Made by a program: the position numbers and the translations under genes
Shown here: positions 46,718 to 55,876 of the stretch, in pieces
Layout: each line of letters opens with the position of its first letter
Position numbering within the stretch: the stretch's first letter is position 1
From: Mucilaginibacter sp.
GTDB taxonomy: Bacteria > Bacteroidota > Bacteroidia > Sphingobacteriales > Sphingobacteriaceae
Direction: 5' to 3'
DNA length: 64,000 bases
NCBI GenBank assembly: GCA_031292485.1
Contig: JARLHA010000009.1
Location: forward strand, 1 to 64,000
The notes under the pieces: generated by a model
Seen by the model: the letters and a program-made list of their open reading frames with translations, nothing else
The model's database searches: none
What the model was told of the DNA's origin: nothing

Positions 46718-49700
46718 ATGAAAAGACTATTTATCATACTTTCATTGTTACCTTGCCTGGCGTTAGCCCAAAAAACAAATTACCTTAAAAAAGGTAATGA
46801 AGAATCAGGTAAGAAAAAATATACCGAAGCCATCTCGGACTTCAATATCGCTATTCAACAGAACGACAAAAACATTTGGGCATATTTTTATCGGGCCAAC
46901 GCTTACGCCAATATCAACAAATACAACGAGGCCATCAGTGATTTTTCTAAGGTAATTGAGCTCGACCATCGATTTATTAAGGCATATTTTTACCGCGCAA
47001 ACGCCTATGGCAATATTTGTGATTTTAAAGATGCCGTAAGTGATTATACCCAGGTAGTTGGGGCCGACAGACACAACCCGCTTGCCTATTACTATATGGC
47101 CAATGCCAAAAACAACCTAAAAGACTATAAGGGCGCACTTGACGACTACAACATGGCCGTAAAGCTGGGTAAACGTGGGTGGGAAATTTACTATGCCATA
47201 GCAGGTGCAAAAAGCAATCTTTTTGACTATGAAGGCGCCATGAAAGATTACGACAACGCCATTATAGATTACAATAAAACGGTGCGATATACAAAAATGA
47301 ATCAAAGTTTGGCTGCTGCAAAAGTTCATTTATATGAATACCGCGGGGTTACCCGGGCAAATGCCGGTTACTATAGCCAGGCCATCACCGATTATAAAAT
47401 TGCCCTCGGCCTGGATAAAAGTAACGCCGACGTTTACTATTACAGGGCAAATGCTTTAAGCAACACTAAAAAATATAATGAGGCTATTATTGATTATAAT
47501 ACCGCCTTTGAAGATTGCAATAAAAAAACAGCAGAAAAACCGGTAGAAAATACAGGCCCCTGCAATACAGCATCCGCTGGTGTGTGCAATTTTAAAATGG
47601 CTGATCTGTATCATTACAGGGGAAATGCCGAAAGCAATGCCGGAGATTATGTGAATGCGATTAAGGATTATGACAATGCTGCCGCGTTAACCCCTGATAA
47701 TGCCGAAATATTATTATCACGCGGAGTGGCGAAAGCAAAATCAAACGATACACCCGGCGCAGAAGCCGACTTTGAGGCGGCTATAAAACTTAATCCTAAT
47801 GATGCTAAAGTATATTATTACCTGGGTAATGCCGATGCGGAAATAAAAGACTATCCAAATGCCATTATAAATTATGATAAAGCGCTGCAGCTGGGCTTTA
47901 ACCACGCTGAACTTTACCATTACAGGGCAAACGCCAAAAGTAATGCAGCTGATTTTGAGGGTGCAATAGCTGATTTTACCATCGCTATTAAAATGACGCC
48001 AAAAGATGCAGAATTATATAAATACAGGGGTGTGGCTTATTCCAACTCAAATGATTACCGCGCTTCGATAGCCGACTTTAAAATCGCTGTGGAACTTAAT
48101 CCTGAGGATGCGGAGATCTATTATTACAAAGCAAATTCCGAAGCTTCTGCCGGTGAGTTCCAAAACGCACTGAGCGACTATAATAAAAGCATCGTCATGG
48201 ACCCTAAACATGCCGAAGCCTACCTGTACCGCGGAAATACAAAAACCAAATTAAATGATTTCGATGGCGCAATATCAGATTTTGATAAAGCTATCCAGAT
48301 CAACCCCAACCTTCAGAATGCTTATTATTATTTGGGCAAAGCTGCGAGCGATGCCGGGGAGCTTAAAAAGGCCCTCGAGTATTTTGATAAAGCCATCGCT
48401 AAGTCGCCCGAAAATGCCGAATTATATCTGTACCGGGGGCTGGCCAGAAACAGACTTGACGATACCCTGGGCGCCCTGGATGACATCAACAACGCCATTA
48501 AATATAAGCGCGAATATTCAGAAGCTTACCAGCATCGCGCAGAAATTTACCTGTCACTAAAAAATTACAACAGCGCGTTGCTGGATGCAGACACCTCTAT
48601 CCTTTACAATAAAAACAAAGATGGTTACGGTTATATTACCCGTGCCGACGCTGAAATTGGTTTAAAAAGACTGGATAGCGCTTTAACTGATTTTAACGCA
48701 GCAATTAAAGAGAACCCCAAAAATAGCGACGGTTATGCAGGCCGTGGCCACCTGGAGTACCTGACCTTAAAATATATAGCAGCGCAGGCCGACCTGGATA
48801 AAGCTATCGAAATAAACCCCGCTAACATTTATGCCTACCTATACCGTGGCGATCTGAAGATTGCCATCGGCGACAACGCCGGCGCCATTCAAGATTACCG
48901 CAAACTGCTGGTTTTTGAGCCAAAGAACGAAGAAGGCAATTTGAAGCTGGGCAAAGCCCTGTTAGCCGAAAAGAAATATGCAGAAGCATTAAAACTGTAT
49001 GACCGCCTAATTGCCAACAACAATAAAAACGATGAAGTTTATGTACTCCGCGGCGTTGCACTGGGAGGCGAAGGGGAAACTCAAAAAGCCTTCGCACAAT
49101 TTAATGAGGTTATAGGCAGGGATACAACAACAGTGAACGACCTTACCGCAATGGTTGATGAACTAAGGAAAATTAAAACGACAATTGTCACCTCGTCGAA
49201 TTATGCTGCACTCAGAAGCACGTACGTGCCGGATGCGGATACTGCATCAGGCATTAAACGTATTTACCGGGTAATGGGCAAGCTTAAACCAATTATTTCG
49301 GATGCCTATATCTACATGGGCAACATCTATATCACATTAAAAGATACTGTTGCTGCCTCCAAAAACTTCGATAAAGGAATTTATTACGACGAAAATAATG
49401 ATGAAGCTTTCTTTTCAAGAGCGAATTTAAAGATGGGGCAAAAAAACTACCAGGGAGCTGACTTTGATTACGTGAGCGTACTCCTGATCAATCCTGACAA
49501 TGTAAAAACCTATGCCTATCGCGGCCTTGCTGAAAGCTACCTGCGGGATACCGCCAACATGCGCACAGATTTTGAGGAAGCAATTAAGCTGAGCCCGAAA
49601 AACGAAAACAACTTTATTTTACGCGGCAAAGCAAAAGTTAATTTGCAGGACCAGGCCGGCGCTTTAAAAGATTTTAATACAGCTATAACGCTAAATCCCA

Positions 49701-49837
49701 ACAACCCGGATGGATGGTTTAACAGGGGCATGGCCAAAATCAATCAGAATGACAGCAGCGGTTGCTCGGATTTGCGCAAAGCGCTTGACCTTGGCTCAAA
49801 AGAAGCGCCGGATGCTATCAAAAAATATTGCCACTAA
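46718..49837 (+). CDS. Large periplasmic TPR-repeat protein (paralogue 1)
   Basis: Read from ATG 46718, 1039 residues; signal peptide MKRLFIILSLLPCLALAQ. Nearly the whole chain is tetratricopeptide repeats, about 25 of them, with the phrase YYYRANA and DYNKAI returning every 34 residues. A weaker region near 800-870 breaks the array. Such solenoids serve as protein-binding scaffolds; no enzyme domain is seen. Shares its C-terminal part with the next gene. Confidence 0.9.
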   Translation: MKRLFIILSLLPCLALAQKTNYLKKGNEESGKKKYTEAISDFNIAIQQNDKNIWAYFYRANAYANINKYNEAISDFSKVIELDHRFIKAYFYRANAYGNICDFKDAVSDYTQVVGADRHNPLAYYYMANAKNNLKDYKGALDDYNMAVKLGKRGWEIYYAIAGAKSNLFDYEGAMKDYDNAIIDYNKTVRYTKMNQSLAAAKVHLYEYRGVTRANAGYYSQAITDYKIALGLDKSNADVYYYRANALSNTKKYNEAIIDYNTAFEDCNKKTAEKPVENTGPCNTASAGVCNFKMADLYHYRGNAESNAGDYVNAIKDYDNAAALTPDNAEILLSRGVAKAKSNDTPGAEADFEAAIKLNPNDAKVYYYLGNADAEIKDYPNAIINYDKALQLGFNHAELYHYRANAKSNAADFEGAIADFTIAIKMTPKDAELYKYRGVAYSNSNDYRASIADFKIAVELNPEDAEIYYYKANSEASAGEFQNALSDYNKSIVMDPKHAEAYLYRGNTKTKLNDFDGAISDFDKAIQINPNLQNAYYYLGKAASDAGELKKALEYFDKAIAKSPENAELYLYRGLARNRLDDTLGALDDINNAIKYKREYSEAYQHRAEIYLSLKNYNSALLDADTSILYNKNKDGYGYITRADAEIGLKRLDSALTDFNAAIKENPKNSDGYAGRGHLEYLTLKYIAAQADLDKAIEINPANIYAYLYRGDLKIAIGDNAGAIQDYRKLLVFEPKNEEGNLKLGKALLAEKKYAEALKLYDRLIANNNKNDEVYVLRGVALGGEGETQKAFAQFNEVIGRDTTTVNDLTAMVDELRKIKTTIVTSSNYAALRSTYVPDADTASGIKRIYRVMGKLKPIISDAYIYMGNIYITLKDTVAASKNFDKGIYYDENNDEAFFSRANLKMGQKNYQGADFDYVSVLLINPDNVKTYAYRGLAESYLRDTANMRTDFEEAIKLSPKNENNFILRGKAKVNLQDQAGALKDFNTAITLNPNNPDGWFNRGMAKINQNDSSGCSDLRKALDLGSKEAPDAIKKYCH

Positions 49838-49851
49838 TAACGATATGCTAA

Positions 49852-49892
49852 TTTTCCATAGCGATGGGTTTAAAACCCATCGCTATGGAAAA
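49852..49892. repeat. Long palindrome after the first TPR gene
   Basis: Arms TTTTCCATAGCGATGGGTTT and its complement, 20 bases each around one base. The stem lacks a T-run on the plus strand; may act as terminator stem or be a dispersed palindromic repeat. Confidence 0.85.
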
Positions 49893-50117
49893 CATCCTCC
49901 AAAATAAAACCCATTATTACAAAGCCCGGCAAAGAAAGATAATGTCTGGCTGGCAAACAAAACAATTCGCCCCAAATCTTCGTATTAAAGGTGCTGACGC
50001 CTACATTGGGATGTGAACCCATATTTTTGTGTTGACTTAACCATCCGGGTTTGATTTTATATAACTCCCGGCACGTTATTTTTTACCCTTTTGGGAAATG
50101 AATGCGTCTTTATAAAA

Positions 50118-52304
50118 ATGATACAGAAACAACTAACGTATTTTTTGCCTGTAATTGACACTAATAAAGTTTTGAAAAGGCTGTTGGTGATCATTTCCTT
50201 TTTGCCCTTTATTGCGCTGGCACAAACTTCGGATCAGTTGATGACCCGTGCGAACGAAAAAGCAAGACATAAAGCCTATAATGAAGCTATTGCTGACTTT
50301 ACCAAAGTAATCGGCTTAAACAGCAATAATATAAAAGCATACCAGTACCGCGGCAATGCCTGCACCAACATCAACGAATACGCAGACGCAATCAGTGATT
50401 TTACCAAAGTTTTAGCAGCTGAACCCAATAATGCAGAAGTATATTCATACCGGGCAAATGCGTACAGCAACCTTAAGGACTATGGTAACGCCATAAAAGA
50501 TTTTAACAAAGCAATTGAACTGGGTTTAAAAACGGCTGACATGTACCATTACCGTGCAAATGCAAAGGTTAATTCCGCTGATTATGCAGCGGCTGTAGAA
50601 GATTTTAGCAAAGCCATCACATTCAGCCCCAACAACCCTGAATTATATGAGTACCGTGGCGTTTCAAAAGCAAATTTAAAAGACGATAAAGGAGCAATTG
50701 AGGATTACACACGCGCACTGAAGCTAAATCCCAATAATGCCGATGTTTATTATTACCGGGCCAATTCAAAGGGAACCATTGCCGATTATATAGGTGCGAT
50801 TGCTGATTATAATAAAACCATCAGCATGAACCCGGCAAACGCAGAAGCCATATTTTACCGGGGAAATATTAAAACCAACCTCCATCAATATAAAGAGGCT
50901 ATGCAGGACTATAAGCTGGCTTTAACGTTAAAACCCAATATGGCAAACGGTTTTTATTATATGGCAAAAGCGGCAGGTAACGCCGAGGATAATAAAGACG
51001 CGATACAAAATTTCAACAAAGCGATAGCAGCAGACCCAACAAATGCTGAATTGTATTTATACCGCGGGATCTCAGAAAACAAACGCAATGATACTACCGC
51101 AGCTTTAACCGACTATGCCAAAGCAATAACGCTAAACCCTAAATTCTCCCGAGCTTATCAAAACCGGGGTGACCTCCGAATTTCAATAAAAGATTACCGC
51201 CGGGCCAAAGCCGACGGCGATTCGGCAGTGATGTTCGATACTGATCACGATGGTTATGCCTATGTAACCCGTGCGAAAGCAAAAACTGCCTTGCAGGACA
51301 CCGCCGGCGCATTGGCTGATTATAACACTGCTATCCGGATGAATTCAAAAAACACGGAGGCATTTACCGGACGCGGCGAAGTTAAGGCCGAACTGGCAGA
51401 TTATAAAGGCGCGCTGGCTGACCTGGACGAAGCGATTAATTTGTACAGCGGTTACTCATACGCCTACCCTGCCCGCGCAAAGGTAAAAAGCAAACAGGGC
51501 GACCGGAAAGGTGCTATTGCTGATTTTAAAAAACAACTGGAATTTGACCCTAAAAATAAGGAGGCGCAATTGAGGCTGGGCAAGGAGTTAACTGCAGACC
51601 ACCAGTATGCAGCAGCTTTACTATTTTTTAACAGGGTAATTACTCCAGCTACAAAAAATGGCAAGTTTTATATTGCCCGCGGCGATGTGATGTGCGATAT
51701 GGGCGATTACAAAGGGGCAATTGCCCAATTTAACCGGGCATCGCTGGTTGATACCAATATGCGGTCTTTAACCTATGCAAATATTGCTTATGCCGAGATC
51801 AAACAAAAAAAATATGACGCAGCCGAACGCGACCTTGAAAAAGCGATCACCAAAGACCAAAACAATGATGATGCCTATTTTTACCGGGCGGGTTTAAAAA
51901 TGATCCGGAAGAATTATATCGGCGCGGTTTATGATTACATCAGCGTTTTGCTCATCAACCCCGACAATATAAAAACATATGCCTATAGGGGGCTTGCCGA
52001 AAGTTTTCTTCCTGATACACAGGCCATGCGCGTCGATTTTTTTGAGGCTATCAAACTAAGCCCCAGGGAGCCCGCCAATTATATCTTACGCGCTAGGGCA
52101 AAAATGAACCTGAAAGACTACAACGGCGCCCTAAAGGATTTTGATATTGCCATCAGCCTAAACCCCAATAACGAGGAGGCCTGGTATTACCGTGGCATTG
52201 CTAAAATGGAACAAAGCGATAAAAGCGCCAATGCGGACTTGAGCAAAGCCCTTGCCCTTGGCTCAACAGAAGCAGTTGATGCCATAAAAAGATACAGTAA
52301 GTAA
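50118..52304 (+). CDS. Large periplasmic TPR-repeat protein (paralogue 2)
   Basis: Read from ATG 50118, 728 residues. By alignment with paralogue 1 a TTG at 50172 (KRLLVIISFLPFIALAQ) may be the real start, since it gives a standard signal peptide. About 17 TPR units with EYRGVSKANLKDDKGAIEDY-like repeats. The last 170 residues match paralogue 1 almost word for word (SVLLINPDN, KTYAYRGLAES). Function unknown; the pair arose by duplication. Confidence 0.85.
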   Translation: MIQKQLTYFLPVIDTNKVLKRLLVIISFLPFIALAQTSDQLMTRANEKARHKAYNEAIADFTKVIGLNSNNIKAYQYRGNACTNINEYADAISDFTKVLAAEPNNAEVYSYRANAYSNLKDYGNAIKDFNKAIELGLKTADMYHYRANAKVNSADYAAAVEDFSKAITFSPNNPELYEYRGVSKANLKDDKGAIEDYTRALKLNPNNADVYYYRANSKGTIADYIGAIADYNKTISMNPANAEAIFYRGNIKTNLHQYKEAMQDYKLALTLKPNMANGFYYMAKAAGNAEDNKDAIQNFNKAIAADPTNAELYLYRGISENKRNDTTAALTDYAKAITLNPKFSRAYQNRGDLRISIKDYRRAKADGDSAVMFDTDHDGYAYVTRAKAKTALQDTAGALADYNTAIRMNSKNTEAFTGRGEVKAELADYKGALADLDEAINLYSGYSYAYPARAKVKSKQGDRKGAIADFKKQLEFDPKNKEAQLRLGKELTADHQYAAALLFFNRVITPATKNGKFYIARGDVMCDMGDYKGAIAQFNRASLVDTNMRSLTYANIAYAEIKQKKYDAAERDLEKAITKDQNNDDAYFYRAGLKMIRKNYIGAVYDYISVLLINPDNIKTYAYRGLAESFLPDTQAMRVDFFEAIKLSPREPANYILRARAKMNLKDYNGALKDFDIAISLNPNNEEAWYYRGIAKMEQSDKSANADLSKALALGSTEAVDAIKRYSK

Positions 52305-52396
52305 TATTTCAGTTAAAAATCGCCTTCGTATTTTACTTTGCCGTTCATGTTATTTTGACTTTGAAAAGGAGGATTTGAGACTGATATTAGCCTTTT

Positions 52397-52500
52397 TGTC
52401 ATTTCGAACGATAGTGAGAAATCTATACACACGGCATTACCGCCAGGCAGTCGGGAATAGCAAAAGCACAGATTTCTCCTCGTTCCTCGTCGAAATGACA
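52397..52500. repeat. MITE-like element, copy 1
   Basis: 104 bases starting TGTCATTTCGA and ending with its complement TCGAAATGACA. Inside are GAGAAATCTATACAC and the inverted GATTTCTCCTCGTTCCTCG. Matches the copy at 53708-53818. No coding capacity. Confidence 0.85.
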
Positions 52501-52507
52501 ATGGATG

Positions 52508-53671
52508 TTAATTCACTTCCAGCTGATCCTTCGTAGGGAATACCGGGAACGCCCCATGTGGTTCGCTCTGGTACCAAAATACAACTGATGCAATATCATC
52601 CTGTAAAGGCATATAACGTCCATCTGAATGCCAGCCCAGGTCTTGTATCGTAACTTTCAGGTCCTTTTCAAAACGGATCGGATCGGCAATGTGCCAGCGG
52701 TACAGGCCAAAGCGCTGGGCAATGCCATAATGCCCGTCACCACGGATTACCTGGGGCAAACCGCTATAAGGGCTGCAAAATTCGGTATACTCGCTGCTTT
52801 CGGTACCGTCTGCCTTTTTATGCATGCTGTCGAAATCATAGGCGCCATTAAAATAATCTTCGGTACCGGTACCATTGATGGTTGGAAATTGGGTATCGCC
52901 GTCCATAAAGAATTTAATTTCCCCTTCGCCCCACCAGCCGTTTTTATTGGAGCCATAAGCCAAATAAGTGCCTACATATTGGCCTTTACCTTTTATGCTG
53001 TCAACCAAAACATAGTCTTTTTTAAATGGCAAAGGGTTTACCCTGCGAAACTGCGCATGAAAATAGCCTGCATCTTTGGGCACATCTGTTAAGGTAAAAT
53101 CCACCTGATAATATAAAACCATATCTTCATTATCAATATTCTCCATGGTTATCCGGCATTTTTTGCGGAAAGGCATCGGCCAGTAACAATTTAAACCACT
53201 GCCCGGATTAACCGCAACCGCCAGCGAATTCACCTGCGCATATTTACCCCAGCCCATGCAAAAAAAATCACCAACCGGTACCTCAACCGAGGGGGTTGTT
53301 TCATCATCCCAATAAAAACGAAGAATTGAATAGCGCCAATTGCCTGTCGGTGTCATCCAGATATGCTGTACAGCGCCTGATCCGTCGATTTCGGCAACAG
53401 TATAGGTCGTATGTTTTTTAATTACTACGCTGGGGCTCACTTTCCATCCCTGGCCCAACTCTTTTGAAGGGCCTGCTCCGGTACCGGTAGTGGCCATGCC
53501 ACCTTTACCCTTTTCACCGTTAAAGTTTTCCGGGCTGATAGAACGTGTCTTGGCATCCGACATCCGGTAAAGGTTACCCAGGTTAACACCGAGCCCATTG
53601 AATTTTTCCTGTGCACTAACTGATAAGACTACAAAAGCAGTCATCAATATACATAAAACTGATCTTTTCAT
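52508..53671 (-). CDS. DUF2961 / GH172-like protein
   Basis: Read from ATG 53671 (MKRSVLCILMTAFVVLSVSA), 387 residues with a signal peptide ending near VSAQ. Features of DUF2961: GAGPSKELGQGWKVSPSVV, AVQHIWMT, ILRFYWDDETTPSVEVPVGDFF, and GTGTEDYFNGAYDFD. GH172 members act on fructofuranosides or arabinofuranosides. The longer frame from 53713 begins inside the MITE-like copy 2. The gene is flanked by two MITE-like copies. Near fucose genes, same strand. Confidence 0.85.
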   Translation of the reverse strand: MKRSVLCILMTAFVVLSVSAQEKFNGLGVNLGNLYRMSDAKTRSISPENFNGEKGKGGMATTGTGAGPSKELGQGWKVSPSVVIKKHTTYTVAEIDGSGAVQHIWMTPTGNWRYSILRFYWDDETTPSVEVPVGDFFCMGWGKYAQVNSLAVAVNPGSGLNCYWPMPFRKKCRITMENIDNEDMVLYYQVDFTLTDVPKDAGYFHAQFRRVNPLPFKKDYVLVDSIKGKGQYVGTYLAYGSNKNGWWGEGEIKFFMDGDTQFPTINGTGTEDYFNGAYDFDSMHKKADGTESSEYTEFCSPYSGLPQVIRGDGHYGIAQRFGLYRWHIADPIRFEKDLKVTIQDLGWHSDGRYMPLQDDIASVVFWYQSEPHGAFPVFPTKDQLEVN

Positions 53672-53707
53672 TTTGGTTATATTTAGGTATATGACAATCA
53701 CCTTATT

Positions 53708-53818
53708 TGTCATTTCGATCCGCCAGAGGCGGAGAGAAATCTATACACTATGCATTTCCACTTAGCAGTCGGGAATAGCACGTGTATAGATTTCTCCTCG
53801 TTCCTCGTCGAAATGACA
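53708..53818. repeat. MITE-like element, copy 2
   Basis: 111 bases with the same ends and core as copy 1 (TGTCATTTCGA, GAGAAATCTATACAC, CAGTCGGGAATAGCA, TTTCTCCTCGTTCCTCGTCG). It lies 37 bases before the GH172-like start codon. Confidence 0.85.
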
Positions 53819-53826
53819 AAGAATAA

Positions 53827-54657
53827 CTACAGTTGATAAAACTCCGCCGCATTCAGTCCCCAAAACTTTGCCTGTTCATCGTCTGATAGTTTGGCAGTAT
53901 AATTCTTAACTACCGAAAGCATTTGCTGGTAACCGCCAGCCACATTACATACCGGCCAGTCGGAGCCGAACATTACGCGGTTGGCGCCAAATGCCTCAAA
54001 AACGACATCAAGGTAGGGTTTAAAATCAAGCAGTACCCAATCGTACCAGTCGGCCTCAGTGATCATGCCGGATATTTTACAATATACGTTTTCATGCTTA
54101 CCCAACGCCTTTATGCCCATCTCCCACTTGTCCATGTTTTTATTTTTGATATCGGGTTTGGCAATATGGTCAACCACAAAACGCGTCCCCTCAAATTTCT
54201 TTACAAACTCATGGGTATAGCCTAACTGATCCGGAAAGATCAATAGATCATAGGTAAGGTCATGTCTCTTAAGCGCGCGGATACCATCCATAAATTGAGG
54301 GTTCAGCATCAGGGCCCGGTCCGTTTCGCCCTGTAACACATGGCGGAATCCTTTTAACCTGTCAAACGAGCTGTAATGCTCTATCCGTGTTCCGGCACCA
54401 GCTGCTCGCAGGTCAACCCAACCTACCACGCCTTTTATAAAATCATGTTTTCCGGCAAGGTCAAGCAAAAATTCTGTTTCCGCCTCACTTTGGTCCGCCT
54501 GAACAGCTACGCAGCCATCAATACCGAATTTATCCAGAATGGGTTTCAAATCTCCCGGCATAAAATCCCGCTGAATTGCCGACATGGTATCCCCAATCCA
54601 GCTATCCCTAACCGGGTCAAACTTCCAGAAGTGCTGATGGGAATCTATTTTGGTCAT
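53827..54657 (-). CDS. Amidohydrolase, L-fuconolactonase-like
   Basis: 276 residues. TIM-barrel metal-dependent hydrolase: KIDSHQHFWKFDPVRDSWI (HxH), ADQSEAETEFLLDLAG, FVVDHIAKPDI, MFGSDWPVCNVAGG with the late Asp. Closest in style to L-fucono-1,5-lactonases, which open the lactone in the oxidative fucose path. Neighbours (SDR, FucP, FAH-type hydrolase) agree. Confidence 0.85.
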   Translation of the reverse strand: MTKIDSHQHFWKFDPVRDSWIGDTMSAIQRDFMPGDLKPILDKFGIDGCVAVQADQSEAETEFLLDLAGKHDFIKGVVGWVDLRAAGAGTRIEHYSSFDRLKGFRHVLQGETDRALMLNPQFMDGIRALKRHDLTYDLLIFPDQLGYTHEFVKKFEGTRFVVDHIAKPDIKNKNMDKWEMGIKALGKHENVYCKISGMITEADWYDWVLLDFKPYLDVVFEAFGANRVMFGSDWPVCNVAGGYQQMLSVVKNYTAKLSDDEQAKFWGLNAAEFYQL

Positions 54658-54737
54658 GGAATTAGTTGATTAATTTAGATTGGGTTGACTAAGTTTAAAA
54701 CAGGTTACAATATAACAATTTAACAGTAATACAATCA

Positions 54738-54988
54738 ACTAGTGTCGTGTCAATCATAAATTGACTCATCATCAATCAGCAAGTTGATTGAACCCAAAAA
54801 GCACAAAAAGGGTTTACAAAAGGTTTACACATTTGAGGGTTTACATTTTGTAAATTATTGATAATAAGTTATTTATATACCAACTCATTAAAATAGGGTT
54901 TACACTATTTTACATAACCTCCACCAGGTATTTTGTAAACTGCTCTGATAAAGCCCGAACGTCAACTTATTAAGGACATGACACTAGT
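54738..54988. mobile_element. 251-bp element with terminal inverted repeats
   Basis: Ends ACTAGTGTCGTGTC and GACATGACACTAGT pair at 13 of 14 bases. The inside has no ORF but holds GTTTACA at 54812, 54823, 54839 and 54898 and an inverted copy at 54934. Sits between the SDR and lactonase genes. Confidence 0.7.
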
Positions 54989-55012
54989 CACCTTACCAAC
55001 CAACTCAACCAA

Positions 55013-55801
55013 TCACGCATTCGCCAACGCCCTGTCCAAATGCACATATCCCCCATCTACATAAACCAACTGGCCCGTTGTATGGCTTGAACATTCTGAT
55101 AACAAAAATGCAGCAGTATTGGCAATCTCTTCCGAAGTAGTCATCCGGCTGCCCAATGGTATTTTGGCCTCAATTTCTTTTAATTTCCCTTGCGGGTCTG
55201 GCAGGGTTTTTATCCAGTTCTCATACAATGGCGTCCAGCATTCGGCCACTACGATGGCATTTACCCTGATGCCGTATTTCAGCAGTTCGACGGCCCATTC
55301 GCGGGTGAGCGCATTACGGCCACCATTCGCTGCGGCATAAGCCGAGGTATTTCCCTGCCCGGTATCGGCCGTTTTTGAGGTAATATTCAATATCGCCCCT
55401 TTTGATTTTTTTAATTCAGGCAAGGCATAATGGGCCATCAGGTAATAATGCACCACATTTTTATGAAGCGATGCGATAAAACGTTCGTAGTTCCCGGTCT
55501 CCAGCCCCACGCCGTCATTTACACCGGCATTGTTAACCAGGCCATCAATGCGGCCATATTTTCCAATCACCTGCTGTACTGCTTGTTCACATTCGGCAGG
55601 ATCGGTTAGTTCAGCTGCCACTTGCCCGGCTGTACCGCCTTCTGCCTCAACAGCCTCCACACATTTTAAATTGTCCGCCACATTCCGGCCAATCACCACC
55701 GGGATCGCACCCTCTTTTGCCAAAACTTTTACGATACCCTCGCCGATGCCTTTGGCGCCGCCTGTAACTATAATTACTTTATTCTTTAATTGTAAATCCA
55801 T
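55013..55801 (-). CDS. SDR oxidoreductase, probable L-fucose (or fuconate path) dehydrogenase
   Basis: 262 residues. Cofactor motif TGGAKGIG, NNAGVNDG, ITSKTADTGQGNTSAYAAAN. Tyr155 is present but the position of the catalytic Lys of YxxxK is Asn159. Ends VYVDGGYVHLDRA. By neighbours it oxidises L-fucose to the lactone or a later fuconate-path intermediate. The missing Lys makes activity uncertain. Confidence 0.85.
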   Translation of the reverse strand: MDLQLKNKVIIVTGGAKGIGEGIVKVLAKEGAIPVVIGRNVADNLKCVEAVEAEGGTAGQVAAELTDPAECEQAVQQVIGKYGRIDGLVNNAGVNDGVGLETGNYERFIASLHKNVVHYYLMAHYALPELKKSKGAILNITSKTADTGQGNTSAYAAANGGRNALTREWAVELLKYGIRVNAIVVAECWTPLYENWIKTLPDPQGKLKEIEAKIPLGSRMTTSEEIANTAAFLLSECSSHTTGQLVYVDGGYVHLDRALANA

Positions 55802-55876
55802 AATCTTAATTTAATAAACCATGTTTCAACCCGGGTGTTGTGTTAACTCACCCAGCCTTGCATTCCAGCTACACTT

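Noticed and set aside
46718..52304. Repeated DNA considered as a CRISPR-like or satellite array
   Set aside because: The period is 34 codons within open TPR frames; there is no constant repeat with spacers.
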